From Rhodospirillales bacterium (GTDB lineage Bacteria > Pseudomonadota > Alphaproteobacteria > Rhodospirillales > GLO-3), in contig PIVK01000017.1 of assembly GCA_003354135.1 (NCBI GenBank), positions 1 to 62,641 of the forward strand: a stretch of DNA of 62,641 nt. The letters are read 5' to 3'. The notes beneath the pieces are model-generated. The model was not told where the DNA came from and did no database searches. It saw only the letters and a program-made list of their open reading frames with translations. Shown piece after piece: positions 28,527-39,167 of this stretch. The translations under genes were made by a program, and so were the position numbers. The first letter of the stretch is position 1. The number at the start of each line of letters is the position of its first letter.

Positions 28527-30098
28527 TCAGTTGGCTTGGCGGCGGAGAAACGAAGGAATATCAAGAAGATCCTCCTCGGCACGCGGCGGAGCGGGCCGGT
28601 CGTCCGTGTCGAAACCTCCCAGTGACGGTGCGGTTGCGGCCGCAGTGGGCTCGGATGCCGGAGATTCGGCCCCTTCCTGCGTGACGGCTCCCGGCTGCCC
28701 GTTGCCGCCAGTAACCCGCTCGAACAAGCTCAGTCCCTTCTTTTTCGCCGATTTCCCCGGGGCTTTGGCGACGTTTATCATGTCAGCTTCGGCAAACGGG
28801 TCGGCTGGCTTCTCGATGGGGGTGTCGGTCGTTTCCATCGGCTTGGGCGGTATGAAGGCTGAGAGCGCACCCATGGCCGGTTCTGGCGACGGCGAGGTGT
28901 CGGCATTGTCCGCCTTCTCGGGTGTCTTGGTGTCGGGGGTCCGCAACTCGGCTGCGGTGGCGGCAGCCGGTCTGTCGAGCAACTGGATCGACTCAGGTTG
29001 CTGGTCGGGCTCCGCCGCTGGTTCCGTCTCGGCCTCGGGTTCCGGGGCGGCCGGGGCCTGGGCCAGGGGGTTGCGAGTGGATGCAGGGTTCTCGGCAAGC
29101 AACGCCGGAGCCGGCATGGCTACAGTCGCGGCGTCGATGCCGGTGGCAACGACCGAGACCCGCACTTTTCCCGACAATTCCTCGTTGAAGGTCGAGCCGA
29201 AGATGATATAGGCGTCCTGGTCGACCTCAGCCCGGATACGGTTTGCGGCCTCGTCGACCTCGAACAGAGTCATGTCAGGACCGCCGGTGATGTTGATCAG
29301 GACACCGTTGGCGCCCTTCATAGAGGTATCGTCAAGGAGCGGGTTGGAGATGGCCGCTTCGGCAGCATCGAGCGCCCGGCGCTCTCCGTCGGCCTCACCG
29401 GTACCCATCATAGCCTTGCCCATCTCACTCATCACTGACTTGACGTCGGCGAAGTCGAGGTTGATGAGCCCCGGCATCACCATCAGATCGGTCACGCCCC
29501 GAACGCCTGAATGGAGTACGTCGTCGGCCATCTTGAAAGCGTCGGCGAACGTTGTTTTCTCGTTGGCGATCCGGAACAGGTTCTGGTTGGGGATGATGAT
29601 TAGGGTATCGACGTATTTTTCCAGTTCCTTGATCCCGGCGTCCGCAATTTGCATGCGGTGCGCGCCTTCGAACTGGAAGGGTTTGGTGACGACGCCCACG
29701 GTGAGGATACCCTTTTCCTTGGCCGCCCGTGCGATCACCGGCGCTGCACCGGTGCCGGTGCCGCCGCCCATGCCGGCTGCGATAAAGGTCATGTTGGCAC
29801 CGCCGATCTGAGCGAGGATGTCGTCCATCGCCTCTTCGGCTGCCGCCTGACCGACCTCGGCTCGGGCGCCAGCACCGAGTCCCTTGGTCAGCTCCGCGCC
29901 GAGCTGAATACGGCGGTCGGCGCTGGATTGGGTCAACGCTTGGGCGTCGGTGTTCGCGACGACGAAGTCGACCCCGAGCAGCTCGGACTCGATCATGTTG
30001 TTGACCGCGTTGCCTCCGGCGCCTCCGACACCGATGACGGTAATATGCGGTTTGAGGTCGGGAGTCTCATTGGTGGGTACTGTAAGGTTAATGCTCAT
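28527..30098 (-). CDS. ftsZ: Cell division protein FtsZ
   Basis: 523 residues: the tubulin-like GTPase core (about 1-320), a long Pro/Ala/Glu-rich disordered linker (about 325-500) and a conserved C-terminal peptide [11 protein letters not shown] that binds FtsA. Nucleotide contacts include [26 protein letters not shown] and the tubulin signature [18 protein letters not shown]; the T7 loop has [11 protein letters not shown]. It polymerises at mid-cell to place the divisome. The linker is long, as in other alphaproteobacteria. It follows ftsA by 67 bp and is separated from lpxC by a hairpin. Confidence 0.97.
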   Translation of the reverse strand: MSINLTVPTNETPDLKPHITVIGVGGAGGNAVNNMIESELLGVDFVVANTDAQALTQSSADRRIQLGAELTKGLGAGARAEVGQAAAEEAMDDILAQIGGANMTFIAAGMGGGTGTGAAPVIARAAKEKGILTVGVVTKPFQFEGAHRMQIADAGIKELEKYVDTLIIIPNQNLFRIANEKTTFADAFKMADDVLHSGVRGVTDLMVMPGLINLDFADVKSVMSEMGKAMMGTGEADGERRALDAAEAAISNPLLDDTSMKGANGVLINITGGPDMTLFEVDEAANRIRAEVDQDAYIIFGSTFNEELSGKVRVSVVATGIDAATVAMPAPALLAENPASTRNPLAQAPAAPEPEAETEPAAEPDQQPESIQLLDRPAAATAAELRTPDTKTPEKADNADTSPSPEPAMGALSAFIPPKPMETTDTPIEKPADPFAEADMINVAKAPGKSAKKKGLSLFERVTGGNGQPGAVTQEGAESPASEPTAAATAPSLGGFDTDDRPAPPRAEEDLLDIPSFLRRQAN

Positions 30099-30165
30099 GT
30101 GGTCCTCCGGCTCTTTCGTTTCTCGGGGTTCCGTCTTACAGACGGCAGCCCGATTCTCAGGGTTC

Positions 30166-31419
30166 CTACAAATGTTCTCTCAGCCATTGGCCGATCCGGC
30201 CTAGGCGTCCGGGTGGCCGTTCTTCGGCAGGTTGGTAGGCGCCGTTCTGGGCCTCCGTACGAATTGCGATTGCGTGGTCGAGCAGCCCAACACTGGCCGC
30301 AAAGGCGGGACCGCCGACGGCCTCCGCCAGGCCGTCCACCGGACGAGGTCGTCCCAAGCGGACCTGCTTGTCCAGGATGGCCGTCGCCACCTCCGCTGTA
30401 CCGGGCAGTTGACTGGCGCCGCCGGTCAGCACGATGCGACGCCCGGCTTCCGAATGGAAACCGGCCTCTTCGAGCCGCGCGCGCACCAACTCGAAGGTTT
30501 CCTCGATCCGTGGACGAACGATGGCCACCAGGACAGACCGTGAAATTTGGTTGGCGTCACCTTCTTCATCCTTGCCGACCAGCGGGACGCAAATGACCTC
30601 GCGGTCGTCGGTTGAAGAAGGTAGGGCACTGCCGTACAGGGTCTTCATCCGTTCGGCGTGGCTGATAGGCGTGCCCAGCCCTCGGGCGATATCGTTGGTG
30701 ACGTGCATGCCGCCCACCGGAACGGAATCAGTGTGGACCAGTTCACCATCGAAGAAGACGGCCATGGAGGTTACCCCCCCCCCCATGTCGATACAGGTGA
30801 CGCCCAGTTCCTTCTCGTCGTTGGCCAGGGCTGCAAGGGCTGCGGCATAGGGTGCCGCTACTTTTGCCTCGACCCGGAGGAGGCAACGGTCGATGCAGGT
30901 TTCGAGATTGCGCACCGGGCCCGCGGCCGTGCTGACCAGATGCATGTTGACGCCCAGTTTGTCCCCGAACATGCCCCGTGGGTCCTTGACCCCCCGAGCG
31001 CCATCAATGGTGTAGCCCACGGGGATGGCGTGCAGCAGTTCATGATCCCGCGCGTCGCCGCGCAAATGCGCGGCGGGATCGATAATTCCGCGTAAATCCT
31101 GGTCCGAGATTTCATGTCCTGCCACCGAGACTTCGTAGGCAATGAGCTTGGAATGAGGACGCCCGCAGGAGATGTTGACGATCACGTTCTCCACGGTCTC
31201 GCCTGCCATCTGTTCGGCCGAAGCGACGGTCGAACGGATGGAAGCTTCCGCTCCGTCCATGTCGATGACGGAACCGGCGCGCAGCCCCTGTGAGGCGTGA
31301 TGGCCGATGCCGATGATCTTTGGCCCGGAGTCATCCGCGCGCGCGATCAGGCAGCAGACCTTGGTCGTGCCGACGTCGAGGGCCGTGATCAGGTCGGTGC
31401 GGGTGGTTTTCTGAGCCAT
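30166..31419 (-). CDS. ftsA: Cell division protein FtsA
   Basis: 417 residues of the actin-like FtsA family that ties FtsZ polymers to the membrane. ATP-site motifs include [14 protein letters not shown] at the N-terminus, the phosphate-2 segment [16 protein letters not shown], and [16 protein letters not shown] near the C-terminus. The protein ends in an amphipathic helix ([13 protein letters not shown]) that serves as the membrane anchor. I use the ATG at 31419; a TTG at 31428 has a better-placed AAGGA (five-base spacing) and may be the true start. It follows ftsQ by 27 bp. Confidence 0.95.
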   Translation of the reverse strand: MAQKTTRTDLITALDVGTTKVCCLIARADDSGPKIIGIGHHASQGLRAGSVIDMDGAEASIRSTVASAEQMAGETVENVIVNISCGRPHSKLIAYEVSVAGHEISDQDLRGIIDPAAHLRGDARDHELLHAIPVGYTIDGARGVKDPRGMFGDKLGVNMHLVSTAAGPVRNLETCIDRCLLRVEAKVAAPYAAALAALANDEKELGVTCIDMGGGVTSMAVFFDGELVHTDSVPVGGMHVTNDIARGLGTPISHAERMKTLYGSALPSSTDDREVICVPLVGKDEEGDANQISRSVLVAIVRPRIEETFELVRARLEEAGFHSEAGRRIVLTGGASQLPGTAEVATAILDKQVRLGRPRPVDGLAEAVGGPAFAASVGLLDHAIAIRTEAQNGAYQPAEERPPGRLGRIGQWLREHL

Positions 31420-31446
31420 TGTTGTCAATTCGATCCTTGTTGGTGT

Positions 31447-32277
31447 TCAGGTTTTGCGGCCCTTGGCGGCCGCTTTGGTGGTTCGGTTGGGGCGGCGCAC
31501 GATCAGGCGATCCGGGAGTCTCAGGTCCAGCACATCCACATCGCGCGCCAGGACCTGATGAGTCCGCTCATATTCGGCCAGCCGGCTCCAAGCGTCGGCC
31601 GGGTCTTCCTCAGGCAGACGTACGTCGACGCCGTTGTCGAACCGCACGTTCCAGCGCCGGTTGCCGACACGCACGGCCACTTTCACCTGCGTCATCAGTT
31701 CCGGCTCGCTTTGTAAGACAAGGATGAGTTCGGCCGCATGCCCGGCGGCGTCCTGGCCCACGACCATCAGCAGGTTGCCGAAACGATCGAGTCCCTTGGT
31801 GGTGATGACCTCGCCCCCGGCATCGATAAGGTGCAGGCGTCCGTTGTTCTGCCATAGCGCCAAAGGGTGGCGTTCCTGGACGTGTACGAGAATGGTGTCG
31901 GGCAACGCCCGCTCGACCGACGCGGTCAGGACCCAGGGCAGTTTCTCGATGCGGGCTTTGGCGGCGGGGGGGGCGAAGGCGAGAATCGGCGCGCCTCGGC
32001 TGAGCCCGATGGCACGCGTCAAGTCCTCGCGTGATGTTCGTTCGCGTCCCACTACCAGGATATTTTGAACCTTGAGTCCGACGGCGCCGCTGGCGGCGAT
32101 GGCATGCCACTTGACGGTCGAGGCCATGCGGGCAGCGTTTCCGGAATACCAAAGCCACCAGCCCCCGGCGAGGGCAGCCATGACGGCCAAGGTTCCTAGT
32201 GCCATCCGGACTCGGCGGTCAAGAACGCGGGTGATCACCCGGGCGAGGCGGTTGGAGGGGCTGTTGGGTGTCGTCAT
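31447..32277 (-). CDS. ftsQ: Cell division protein FtsQ
   Basis: 276 residues from the ATG at 32277, which overlaps the ddl stop (ATGA). It has a short basic cytoplasmic tail, one membrane helix (MALGTLAVMAALAGGWWLWY, about residues 25-44), a periplasmic POTRA domain (KVQNILVVGRERTSREDLTRAI, then LPWVLTASVERALPDTILVHVQERHPLALW) and the FtsQ beta domain. FtsQ bridges early and late divisome proteins with FtsB and FtsL. The extra 59 residues of the longer open frame lie inside ddl and are rejected. Confidence 0.93.
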   Translation of the reverse strand: MTTPNSPSNRLARVITRVLDRRVRMALGTLAVMAALAGGWWLWYSGNAARMASTVKWHAIAASGAVGLKVQNILVVGRERTSREDLTRAIGLSRGAPILAFAPPAAKARIEKLPWVLTASVERALPDTILVHVQERHPLALWQNNGRLHLIDAGGEVITTKGLDRFGNLLMVVGQDAAGHAAELILVLQSEPELMTQVKVAVRVGNRRWNVRFDNGVDVRLPEEDPADAWSRLAEYERTHQVLARDVDVLDLRLPDRLIVRRPNRTTKAAAKGRKT

Positions 32278-33179
32278 GGATCGCACTCCGCGTGTTCGAC
32301 CATCCAGCTCACGAGTTCGGGAAAAGAAATGCCGGCGTACAGAGCCTGCTGGGGCACCAGAGATGCGGGGGTTATGCCGGGTTGGGTGTTGACTTCGAGA
32401 ATGACTGGATGTTCTCCGTCGAAACGGAAATCTGCCCGGCTGATGCCGCGGCACCCCAGGGTCTGATGGGCGAGAACGGCTAGGCGCATGAATTCGTCGG
32501 CCATGTCTTGGGGAATATCGGCCGGAACTGTGTGTTCGGATCCGCCTTTTGCGTACTTGGCTTCGTAATCGTTGAAATTGCGATCGGTCGTGATTTCGGT
32601 CACTCCCAGCGCTTGCCTCTCCATCACGGCAACGGAGAATTCGCGTCCGGGCACGAAGGACTCCACCATGATCCGTTGACCGAAGGGCCAGCCGGTGTCC
32701 CGGAAATGCGGGGCATCGTCTCCTTCGCGTACTACATGGACCCCGATGCTGGAGCCCTCGTTCAGGGGCTTGATGACGTACGGACGTTCTATGACGTCGC
32801 CGTTTTCGATCTCGTTCTGGGTGACGATCACGTGTTTGGCGACGCGAATGCCGGCCTCCGCAAAGAGCCTTTTGGCCATTGGCTTGTCCATTGCCAGCGC
32901 CGAGGCGAGAAGGCTCGAATGGGTATAGGGAATATTAAGAATATCGAGCAGACCCTGGACGCAGCCATCTTCGCCGAAGCGACCGTGGAGCGCATTGAAC
33001 ACGGCGTCCGGACGCGGGAACAAGCGTGTCATGAGCGCCCCCATGTCCCGCTGCACATCGATACTGGTGACGGAGTAGCCGGCTTCCTTCAGCGCTTTGG
33101 TCGCTGCGGCCCCTGACACCAAAGACACTTCGCGTTCGGACGACCAGCCGCCCATCAATACGGCTACGTTCTTGCTCAT
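32274..33179 (-). CDS. ddl: D-alanine--D-alanine ligase
   Basis: 301 residues starting [20 protein letters not shown], the family start. The ATP-grasp fold shows ALHGRFGEDGCVQGLLDI, PYVIKPLNEGSSIGV (Lys and the Ser loop), and the metal site RADFRFDGEHPVILEVNTQPGIT. It makes the D-Ala-D-Ala dipeptide that MurF adds to the precursor. The length is that of DdlB, the form encoded in dcw clusters. The ATG overlaps the murB stop and the stop overlaps the ftsQ start. Confidence 0.96.
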   Translation of the reverse strand: MSKNVAVLMGGWSSEREVSLVSGAAATKALKEAGYSVTSIDVQRDMGALMTRLFPRPDAVFNALHGRFGEDGCVQGLLDILNIPYTHSSLLASALAMDKPMAKRLFAEAGIRVAKHVIVTQNEIENGDVIERPYVIKPLNEGSSIGVHVVREGDDAPHFRDTGWPFGQRIMVESFVPGREFSVAVMERQALGVTEITTDRNFNDYEAKYAKGGSEHTVPADIPQDMADEFMRLAVLAHQTLGCRGISRADFRFDGEHPVILEVNTQPGITPASLVPQQALYAGISFPELVSWMVEHAECDP

Positions 33180-34123
33180 GACGTCACCTCTTCCAGTGGG
33201 TGTGCTCTGGAGACACCGATGCGGCGGATCTCCCATTCGAGCGTCACGCCGCTCTGTTCCTTGACCCGCCGGCGCACCTCCTCGCCCAGACCCTCCAGGT
33301 CGGCTGCCGTGGCGCCGCCGGTGTTGACCAGGAAGTTGCAGTGCTTTTCGGACACCATGGCGCCGCCACGCGTAAGGCCCCGGCATCCGGCTTGGTCGAT
33401 CAGTTCCCAGGCTTTGGCGCCGGGGGGGTTGGCGAAGGTGGAGCCGCCGGTCGGCGTGCGCACGGGCTGAGTCGTTTCCCGGGCGCCGCGAATTTCGGCC
33501 ATGCGCTTCGCGATCTTGCCTTCGTTCCCCTCCATCCCCTCCATCTCGGCCGAGGTAAATATCCAGTCATCGTCGACGGCCGAGTGGCGGTAGGCAAAGC
33601 CCAAGTCGCCCGGCGAAAGCCGGTGGAGCCTGCCTTGGGGGTCGAGGGCTTGGGCCGAGACCACGACGTCGTTCATCTCGTGCCCGTAGGCTCCGGCATT
33701 CATCCGGAGCGCCCCGCCGATCGTGCCCGGAATTCCGGACAGGAACTCGAAACCGGCAATGCCGGCATCACGGGCGGTCAGTGCCACGTTGAGGCCGGGT
33801 GCCGCAGCACCGGCCGTGATCCGGCTTCCGTCAGTGGTGATGTCGGCGAAGCCGCGGCCCAGGCGGATCACCACACCCGGTACGCCGCCGTCGCGAACCA
33901 GAAGGTTGGACCCCACTCCGATCACGGTAACCGGCACGTCGGCGGGTCGGCTTTCGAAGAATCGGGCCAGGTCTTCGGCGTCGGCGGGACGGAACATGAC
34001 CTCGGCGGGACCGCCAACCCTGAACCAGGTGATCTTGTCCAGCGGTGTGTTTTCCGAATAACGGCCGCGCACCTCGGGCAGGCGGTCAAGAAGATGGGTC
34101 GTGTTGCGATCGGCCGCCATCAT
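33176..34123 (-). CDS. murB: UDP-N-acetylenolpyruvoylglucosamine reductase
   Basis: 315 residues from the ATG at 34123, overlapping the murC stop. It has a FAD-binding domain with [13 protein letters not shown] and [41 protein letters not shown], and the substrate segment [26 protein letters not shown], which has the proton-donor Ser. The last part is [20 protein letters not shown]. MurB reduces enolpyruvyl-GlcNAc to UDP-MurNAc with NADPH. The pattern is that of the shorter MurB type usual in alphaproteobacteria. Confidence 0.95.
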   Translation of the reverse strand: MMAADRNTTHLLDRLPEVRGRYSENTPLDKITWFRVGGPAEVMFRPADAEDLARFFESRPADVPVTVIGVGSNLLVRDGGVPGVVIRLGRGFADITTDGSRITAGAAAPGLNVALTARDAGIAGFEFLSGIPGTIGGALRMNAGAYGHEMNDVVVSAQALDPQGRLHRLSPGDLGFAYRHSAVDDDWIFTSAEMEGMEGNEGKIAKRMAEIRGARETTQPVRTPTGGSTFANPPGAKAWELIDQAGCRGLTRGGAMVSEKHCNFLVNTGGATAADLEGLGEEVRRRVKEQSGVTLEWEIRRIGVSRAHPLEEVTS

Positions 34124-35547
34124 TCGTCCACTCCTTTGCCGTGACGCAGGCGCTCCAGTTCGGCCGGCAGGGCGTTGGCCCACAGCGTCACCGAACCGGC
34201 GCCAAGACAGATCACCAGATCCCCGGGTGCGCCTATATCGTCGATGAGGGCCGGCAGATTCTCCGGCTCGTCGAGGGGGATGACGGACCGGTGGCCGTGG
34301 GTGCGCAGACCCTTGACAAGGAAGCTCTTGTCGATGCCCTCAATGGGGTCTTCGCCAGCCGGGTAGACGTCGGCCACGATAACGGTGTCCGCGTCATTGA
34401 AGCAGGTGCAGAAGTCCTCGAACAGGTCGTGAAGCCGTGAGTAGCGGTGCGGCTGCACGACGGCGATGACATTGCCCTGGACCACCGTGCGGGCCGCTCC
34501 AAGCACGGAGGAGATCTCCACTGGATGGTGTCCGTAGTCGTCGATGACCGTGATGCCGTCTACCTCGCCAGTGCGGGTGAAACGGCGTTTAACACCCTTG
34601 AAATCGGCCAACGCCTTACATATCACCGTATCCTCAATCCCTATCTCGGTGGCGATGGCGATGGCGGCCAGTGCATTCTGAACATTGTGTGCGCCAACCA
34701 TGGGCAGTGTCAGGTTCTCCAGGACCCGGGTCTCTCCGGTCTTGCGGTCGGTGATGACGACGTCGAAATTGACCCCCCGCGCGGCGACTTCGTCGTTGAT
34801 GCCACGGACATCGGCCTGCGGACTGAAGCCATAGGTCACCAGCTTGCGGTCCGAGATCCTGGGAATCATGGCCTGTACCTCTACATGGTCGATGCAGAGC
34901 ACCGCGAAGCCGTAGAAGGGAATGTTCTCGACGAAGGCGTCGAAAGCGGCACGGAGCGCATCGAAGGAGCCGTAGTGGTCCAAATGGTCGGGATCGATGT
35001 TGGTGACCACTGCAATGGTGGCCGGCAGCTTAAGGAAGGTGCCGTCGGACTCGTCGGCCTCGGCCACCATCCATTCACCGCCACCGAGCTTGGCGTTGGA
35101 GCCCCAGGCATTGATGATGCCGCCGTTGACCACCGTGGGATCGAGTCCGGCGGTATCGAACATGGTGGCGATCATCGACGTGGTGGTCGTCTTGCCGTGA
35201 GTTCCGCCGACCGCCACCGACCACTTGAGACGCATCAGTTCGCCCAACATTTCAGCCCGGCGCGTCACCGGAATCATGCGCTTACGGGCTTCCTCGACCT
35301 CTGCGTTGTCGGACGAAACCGCAGACGAGATCACGATCACCTGCGATTCACCCAGGTTTTCGGCCTTATGGCCGATGGAGACATCTATCCCTAAGCCCCG
35401 GAGTCGCTTGACGTTGTTGTTTTCTGAGATGTCGCTGCCTTGCACTGAATAGCCGAGATTGTGAAGGACCTCGGCGATGCCGCTCATACCGATGCCGCCG
35501 ATGCCGACGAAATGGATGGTGCCGATGCTGAGCGGAAGTGCTCTCAT
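34120..35547 (-). CDS. murC: UDP-N-acetylmuramate--L-alanine ligase
   Basis: 475 residues from the ATG at 35547. The N-terminal Rossmann-like start [23 protein letters not shown] is specific to MurC. The ATP loop is [13 protein letters not shown], followed by [24 protein letters not shown] and a C-terminal [10 protein letters not shown]. It joins L-Ala to UDP-MurNAc, the first peptide step. The ORF is open to 36000, but that part is antisense-frame sequence inside murG. It has ATGA overlaps with both neighbours. Confidence 0.96.
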   Translation of the reverse strand: MRALPLSIGTIHFVGIGGIGMSGIAEVLHNLGYSVQGSDISENNNVKRLRGLGIDVSIGHKAENLGESQVIVISSAVSSDNAEVEEARKRMIPVTRRAEMLGELMRLKWSVAVGGTHGKTTTTSMIATMFDTAGLDPTVVNGGIINAWGSNAKLGGGEWMVAEADESDGTFLKLPATIAVVTNIDPDHLDHYGSFDALRAAFDAFVENIPFYGFAVLCIDHVEVQAMIPRISDRKLVTYGFSPQADVRGINDEVAARGVNFDVVITDRKTGETRVLENLTLPMVGAHNVQNALAAIAIATEIGIEDTVICKALADFKGVKRRFTRTGEVDGITVIDDYGHHPVEISSVLGAARTVVQGNVIAVVQPHRYSRLHDLFEDFCTCFNDADTVIVADVYPAGEDPIEGIDKSFLVKGLRTHGHRSVIPLDEPENLPALIDDIGAPGDLVICLGAGSVTLWANALPAELERLRHGKGVDE

Positions 35548-36680
35548 GCCGCAGCACCCCTTTCTTTGCCGTTGCCACCCGCAGGCAGTATGCCGACCAC
35601 CGTCTCGGCCAGTTGCTTCGCAGCATCGGGGCGACCGGCGCTGCGTGCGAAGGCTGCGGCCTTCTCCAACGTCCGAGGCATGGCAATCAGGGACTCCAGG
35701 CGTCCAGCGAGGGTCTCGGGCGTGAATGAGTCCTGGGGCATCAGCCAGCTGGCGCCTGTCGCGTCGATGGCATGCGCGTTGGCCGACTGGTGGTCGTCGA
35801 TGGCGTGCGGGTAGGGAACCAGAATGGAGGGGCGTCCAACCGCCGTCACTTCGGCGACAGTGGACGCCCCGGCCCGGCCGATCAGGATGTGTGCCCGCGC
35901 CAAGCGCTCGGGGACATCGTCGAAAAAGGCTGCCAACTCTACATTTTTCGTTATTCCGGCATAGGCTTTCCGAACTCGGTGCATGTCCTCGGGACGACAT
36001 TGCTGGACGATGTGCAGCCGGTCCCTCAGGTTTTCGGGCAGCCGGCGCACGGCCTCGGGAACGACGTCACTCAGAGCCTGGGCACCCTGGCTTCCGCCAA
36101 GGATCAGAATCTCAAACCGTGTTTGCGGGTCTAAAGCTGGATAGGGTCTGTCACGGACGGCGGTGACAGTTGGGCGCACGGGCATCCCGGTGTGTGTCAC
36201 AGCGCCCCGGGCCTCGGCAGGGATGCCGTCCACCGTGTCGAACGAGGTGGCGATGCGTTTTGCTCGCGAGGCCAGCAGGCGGTTGGCCCGGCCCAGGATG
36301 GCGTTCTGTTCGTGGATGACGGTGGGGAGCTTGAGGAAACTGGCCGCTATCATGGTTGGCAACGAGGCGTAACCGCCGAACCCTACCACAACAGCGGGCT
36401 TAAGACGCCTGAGCAGGGCACGGGCCTGCAGGGTGCCGATACCCAGCTCTAGAATGCTTTTCAGCCGGTTCAACAGGCTCTTGCCGGCTATGCCGCCGGC
36501 ACGGATGCGATGGGTCGCAAGGTTACCGAGCGTTCCACGGTAGGCGCCGCCGCGGCGGTCGGTGACCAGCGCCAGCCGGTATCCGCGGTCCGAAAGTTCG
36601 GCCGCCAGCGCTTCCGCCGGAAAGACATGACCGCCGGTACCTCCGGTCGCCAGCACGATCAGGGGCAGGGCTGCGGTCAT
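35544..36680 (-). CDS. murG: Lipid II synthase GlcNAc transferase MurG
   Basis: 378 residues. A GT-B fold with the glycine-rich lipid I loop [19 protein letters not shown] at the start, [31 protein letters not shown] and, in the C-terminal half, [15 protein letters not shown] and [37 protein letters not shown]. It adds GlcNAc to lipid I at the inner membrane face, making lipid II for MurJ/FtsW. The length is slightly above the average because of an Ala/Gly-rich C-terminal tail. Confidence 0.96.
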   Translation of the reverse strand: MTAALPLIVLATGGTGGHVFPAEALAAELSDRGYRLALVTDRRGGAYRGTLGNLATHRIRAGGIAGKSLLNRLKSILELGIGTLQARALLRRLKPAVVVGFGGYASLPTMIAASFLKLPTVIHEQNAILGRANRLLASRAKRIATSFDTVDGIPAEARGAVTHTGMPVRPTVTAVRDRPYPALDPQTRFEILILGGSQGAQALSDVVPEAVRRLPENLRDRLHIVQQCRPEDMHRVRKAYAGITKNVELAAFFDDVPERLARAHILIGRAGASTVAEVTAVGRPSILVPYPHAIDDHQSANAHAIDATGASWLMPQDSFTPETLAGRLESLIAMPRTLEKAAAFARSAGRPDAAKQLAETVVGILPAGGNGKERGAAA

Positions 36681-37801
36681 AGGGCGCCTCCCCGGCCTGG
36701 GCGGGCGCGCGTCAAGGCCAGCATCATTCCCATGGCCAACGCCAACGCCAGGGTGGACGATCCACCGTAGGACATGAAGGGAAGTGTCATGCCCTTAGGC
36801 GGGATGAGGTGGAGGTTGGAAGCCATATTGATGATTGCCTGCAACCCGAACTGGGTCAGCAGGCCGGCGGTTGCCAGCAATACGAACAGATCGTCGTCCT
36901 TGAATGCGCGGATAAAGCCTCGAAGGATGACAACCGCGAACAACCCCACTATCACCAGACAGGCGATGAGCCCGAATTCCTCTCCGGCGACGGCGAAAAC
37001 GAAATCGGCATGGGCGTCGGGCAGGTGGGTCTTAATCTGCCCCTCGCCGGGGCCTGTCCCGAGCAGGCCGCCGTTGCGGAAGGCCTCCAGCGCACGGCCC
37101 ACTTGGTAGCCTTCCGCCGCGTTGGGATCGAGGAAACGGTCGAAACGAACCCGCACGTGATCGAAGGTCGCATAAGCTGCGCCCAGGCCGCCCGCAGCCA
37201 ACAACACGATCCCCGCCACCAAGTAGAGCCCCAGTCCGGCGAGAAAGAACTGGACCGCCCAGGTGCCGAAGACGACGGCCGACATGCCGACGTCCGGCTG
37301 AAGTAGCAACAGGCTCATGCAGAGCACGAACATGCCGGTGGCGATCAGGTTGCCGGGGAAGTGGCCGTCGAGCCGCCCTTCCGCGAACATCCAGGCGGCG
37401 AGTACGGCGAAGGCGGGCTTTAGGAACTCGGAGGGTTGGAGCGACAGGCCGCCCAGGTAGAGCCAGCGGGTAGCCCCCTTGATCTCCGTGCCGATGACGA
37501 GCGTCGCTACCGTCAGGACCACGGCGCCACAAAATGCCGTAGCTGCGAGGCGCCGGATGCTGCGGAGGTCGAGAAGGCTGACCGCCATCATGATGCAGAA
37601 CGCAGCGCTCAGGAAGACGAACTGGCGGGAGGCGAAGTGGTAGGTGCCGAGTCCGATCTGTTCGGCCACGGGTGGCGAGGCGGCCAGTGTCAGAAGTGCG
37701 CCGACGCAGATCATGGTCACAAGCGCCACCAGGTTGACGCGGTCGATGGTCCACCACCAGCGGGCCAGAAGGCTGTTGTCGGAACGAGCGATTCCGTTCA
37801 T
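36677..37801 (-). CDS. ftsW: Septal peptidoglycan glycosyltransferase FtsW
   Basis: 374 residues with about ten membrane helices of the SEDS family. Diagnostic segments are GATRWLYLGGLSLQPSEFLKPAF, LLLLQPDVGMSAVVFGTWAVQFFLAG (containing the catalytic Asp region), GYQVGRALEAFRNGGLLGTGPGEGQIKTHLPDAHADFVFAVAGEE and PPKGMTLPFMSYGGSS. It polymerises lipid II at the septum together with the transpeptidase FtsI, encoded earlier in the same cluster. ATGA overlaps link it to murD and murG. Confidence 0.96.
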   Translation of the reverse strand: MNGIARSDNSLLARWWWTIDRVNLVALVTMICVGALLTLAASPPVAEQIGLGTYHFASRQFVFLSAAFCIMMAVSLLDLRSIRRLAATAFCGAVVLTVATLVIGTEIKGATRWLYLGGLSLQPSEFLKPAFAVLAAWMFAEGRLDGHFPGNLIATGMFVLCMSLLLLQPDVGMSAVVFGTWAVQFFLAGLGLYLVAGIVLLAAGGLGAAYATFDHVRVRFDRFLDPNAAEGYQVGRALEAFRNGGLLGTGPGEGQIKTHLPDAHADFVFAVAGEEFGLIACLVIVGLFAVVILRGFIRAFKDDDLFVLLATAGLLTQFGLQAIINMASNLHLIPPKGMTLPFMSYGGSSTLALALAMGMMLALTRARPGRGGAL

Positions 37802-39153
37802 CGCAGTTCCTCCACCAGCTTGCGGAAGGAATCGCCGCGGGCTTCGAAACCCGGATACTGGTCGAATGAGGCACAGGCGGGTGACAGGAGAACCACCGCG
37901 CTTTCCACGCCGCGTGCCGCTTCGAAGGCGGCTTTAACGGCCGTATCCAGGGTGGAGCAGACGGTTGTCGGTACGGTGCCGTCCAGGGTTTCGGTGAAGG
38001 CCGCCGCCGCTTCGCCGATGAGATAGGCGTGGCAAACCCGGCTTAACCACGGTTCGATACCCTGCAACCCCGTTTCCTTGGCCTGCCCACCTGCGATCCA
38101 GAATATGGTGTCGTAGGAAGACAATGCCCGTGCCGCCGCGTCGGCGTTGGTCGCCTTGCTGTCGTTGACAAAGCGGATACCTTCTATCTCGGCCACCATC
38201 TCTTGCCGGTGGGGCAAACCCGGGTAGGTGGCAAGACCGGCAGCGATCTCTTCGCGGTCCAATCCCAAGGCACTGGCGACGGCGAAAGCCGCGGCGGCGT
38301 TCTGCCAGTTGTGGGCGCCGGGAAGGGTGGCAACCGTTCCTAGGTCTAGGACTGGTCCGGCGCCATCATGGAGGATACCGTTCAAAGCATAGACCCCTCT
38401 GGCGACGGCCTGCATGCCCGAGATGGGAATCAGGGTGAGACCGCCTTCGGCCTTGAGGTCTTCGTAAAGTGCGCGGCAGCGCTCATCGTCGATGCCGATG
38501 ACGGCAGTGCAGTCTTCATCATGGTGGGCGAACACGTTCAGCTTGGCCGCCATGTATCCGCTCATGCCGCCGTGACGCTCCAGGTGGTCGGGACTGATGT
38601 TGAGCAGCACGGCGACGTCGAAGATGGTGCGCTCGGTAAGTTCCAACTGATAGGACGACAGCTCCAAAACGTAGACATCGCCTTCGCCCAGGGGCGCCAG
38701 CTCCAGGGCCGGGGTGCCCAGGTTGGCGCCGACCTGTGATCGCCGGCCGGTGGATTCCAGGATGTGGCCGACCAGTGCCGTCGTCGTCGACTTGCCGTTG
38801 GTGCCGGTGATGCCGACATAGGTGGCGCCGATCTGGGTGCGATAGAGAAGCTCCACGTCGCCGGTCAGCGGGCAGCCGGCCTCGCGGGCCATGCGTGCCA
38901 CGGGGTGGGGGCGTGGATGGGTGTGTGGGATGCCGGGGCTCAAGACCAGGGCGCCGGGCTTCGTCCAGTCGCATCTGTGCAGGTCGACCAGAGGGATACT
39001 CTCGGCGGCGGCGGCGGTTCGCGGGGTTTCGTTGTCGTCCCAGGCCCACACCTCGGTGCCGCCGGCCATTAGGGCCCGGCAGGCGGCCAGTCCCGCTCGT
39101 CCCAATCCCAGAACGGCGGCCGGCTTGTCCGTGAGGTGCTGAACTTGGATCAT
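37798..39153 (-). CDS. murD: UDP-N-acetylmuramoylalanine--D-glutamate ligase
   Basis: 451 residues from the ATG at 39153 (MIQVQHLTDKPAAVLGLGRAGLA). ATP loop GITGTNGKSTTTALVGHIL, then ELSSYQLELT, LNISPDHLERHG, HNWQNAAAAFAVA and NDSKATNADAAARAL are standard MurD motifs. It adds D-Glu to UDP-MurNAc-L-Ala. The open frame runs further upstream to 39732 within mraY and is rejected. It lies 14 bp after mraY and overlaps ftsW. Confidence 0.95.
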   Translation of the reverse strand: MIQVQHLTDKPAAVLGLGRAGLAACRALMAGGTEVWAWDDNETPRTAAAAESIPLVDLHRCDWTKPGALVLSPGIPHTHPRPHPVARMAREAGCPLTGDVELLYRTQIGATYVGITGTNGKSTTTALVGHILESTGRRSQVGANLGTPALELAPLGEGDVYVLELSSYQLELTERTIFDVAVLLNISPDHLERHGGMSGYMAAKLNVFAHHDEDCTAVIGIDDERCRALYEDLKAEGGLTLIPISGMQAVARGVYALNGILHDGAGPVLDLGTVATLPGAHNWQNAAAAFAVASALGLDREEIAAGLATYPGLPHRQEMVAEIEGIRFVNDSKATNADAAARALSSYDTIFWIAGGQAKETGLQGIEPWLSRVCHAYLIGEAAAAFTETLDGTVPTTVCSTLDTAVKAAFEAARGVESAVVLLSPACASFDQYPGFEARGDSFRKLVEELR

Positions 39154-39167
39154 CGCCGGTTCTCCCC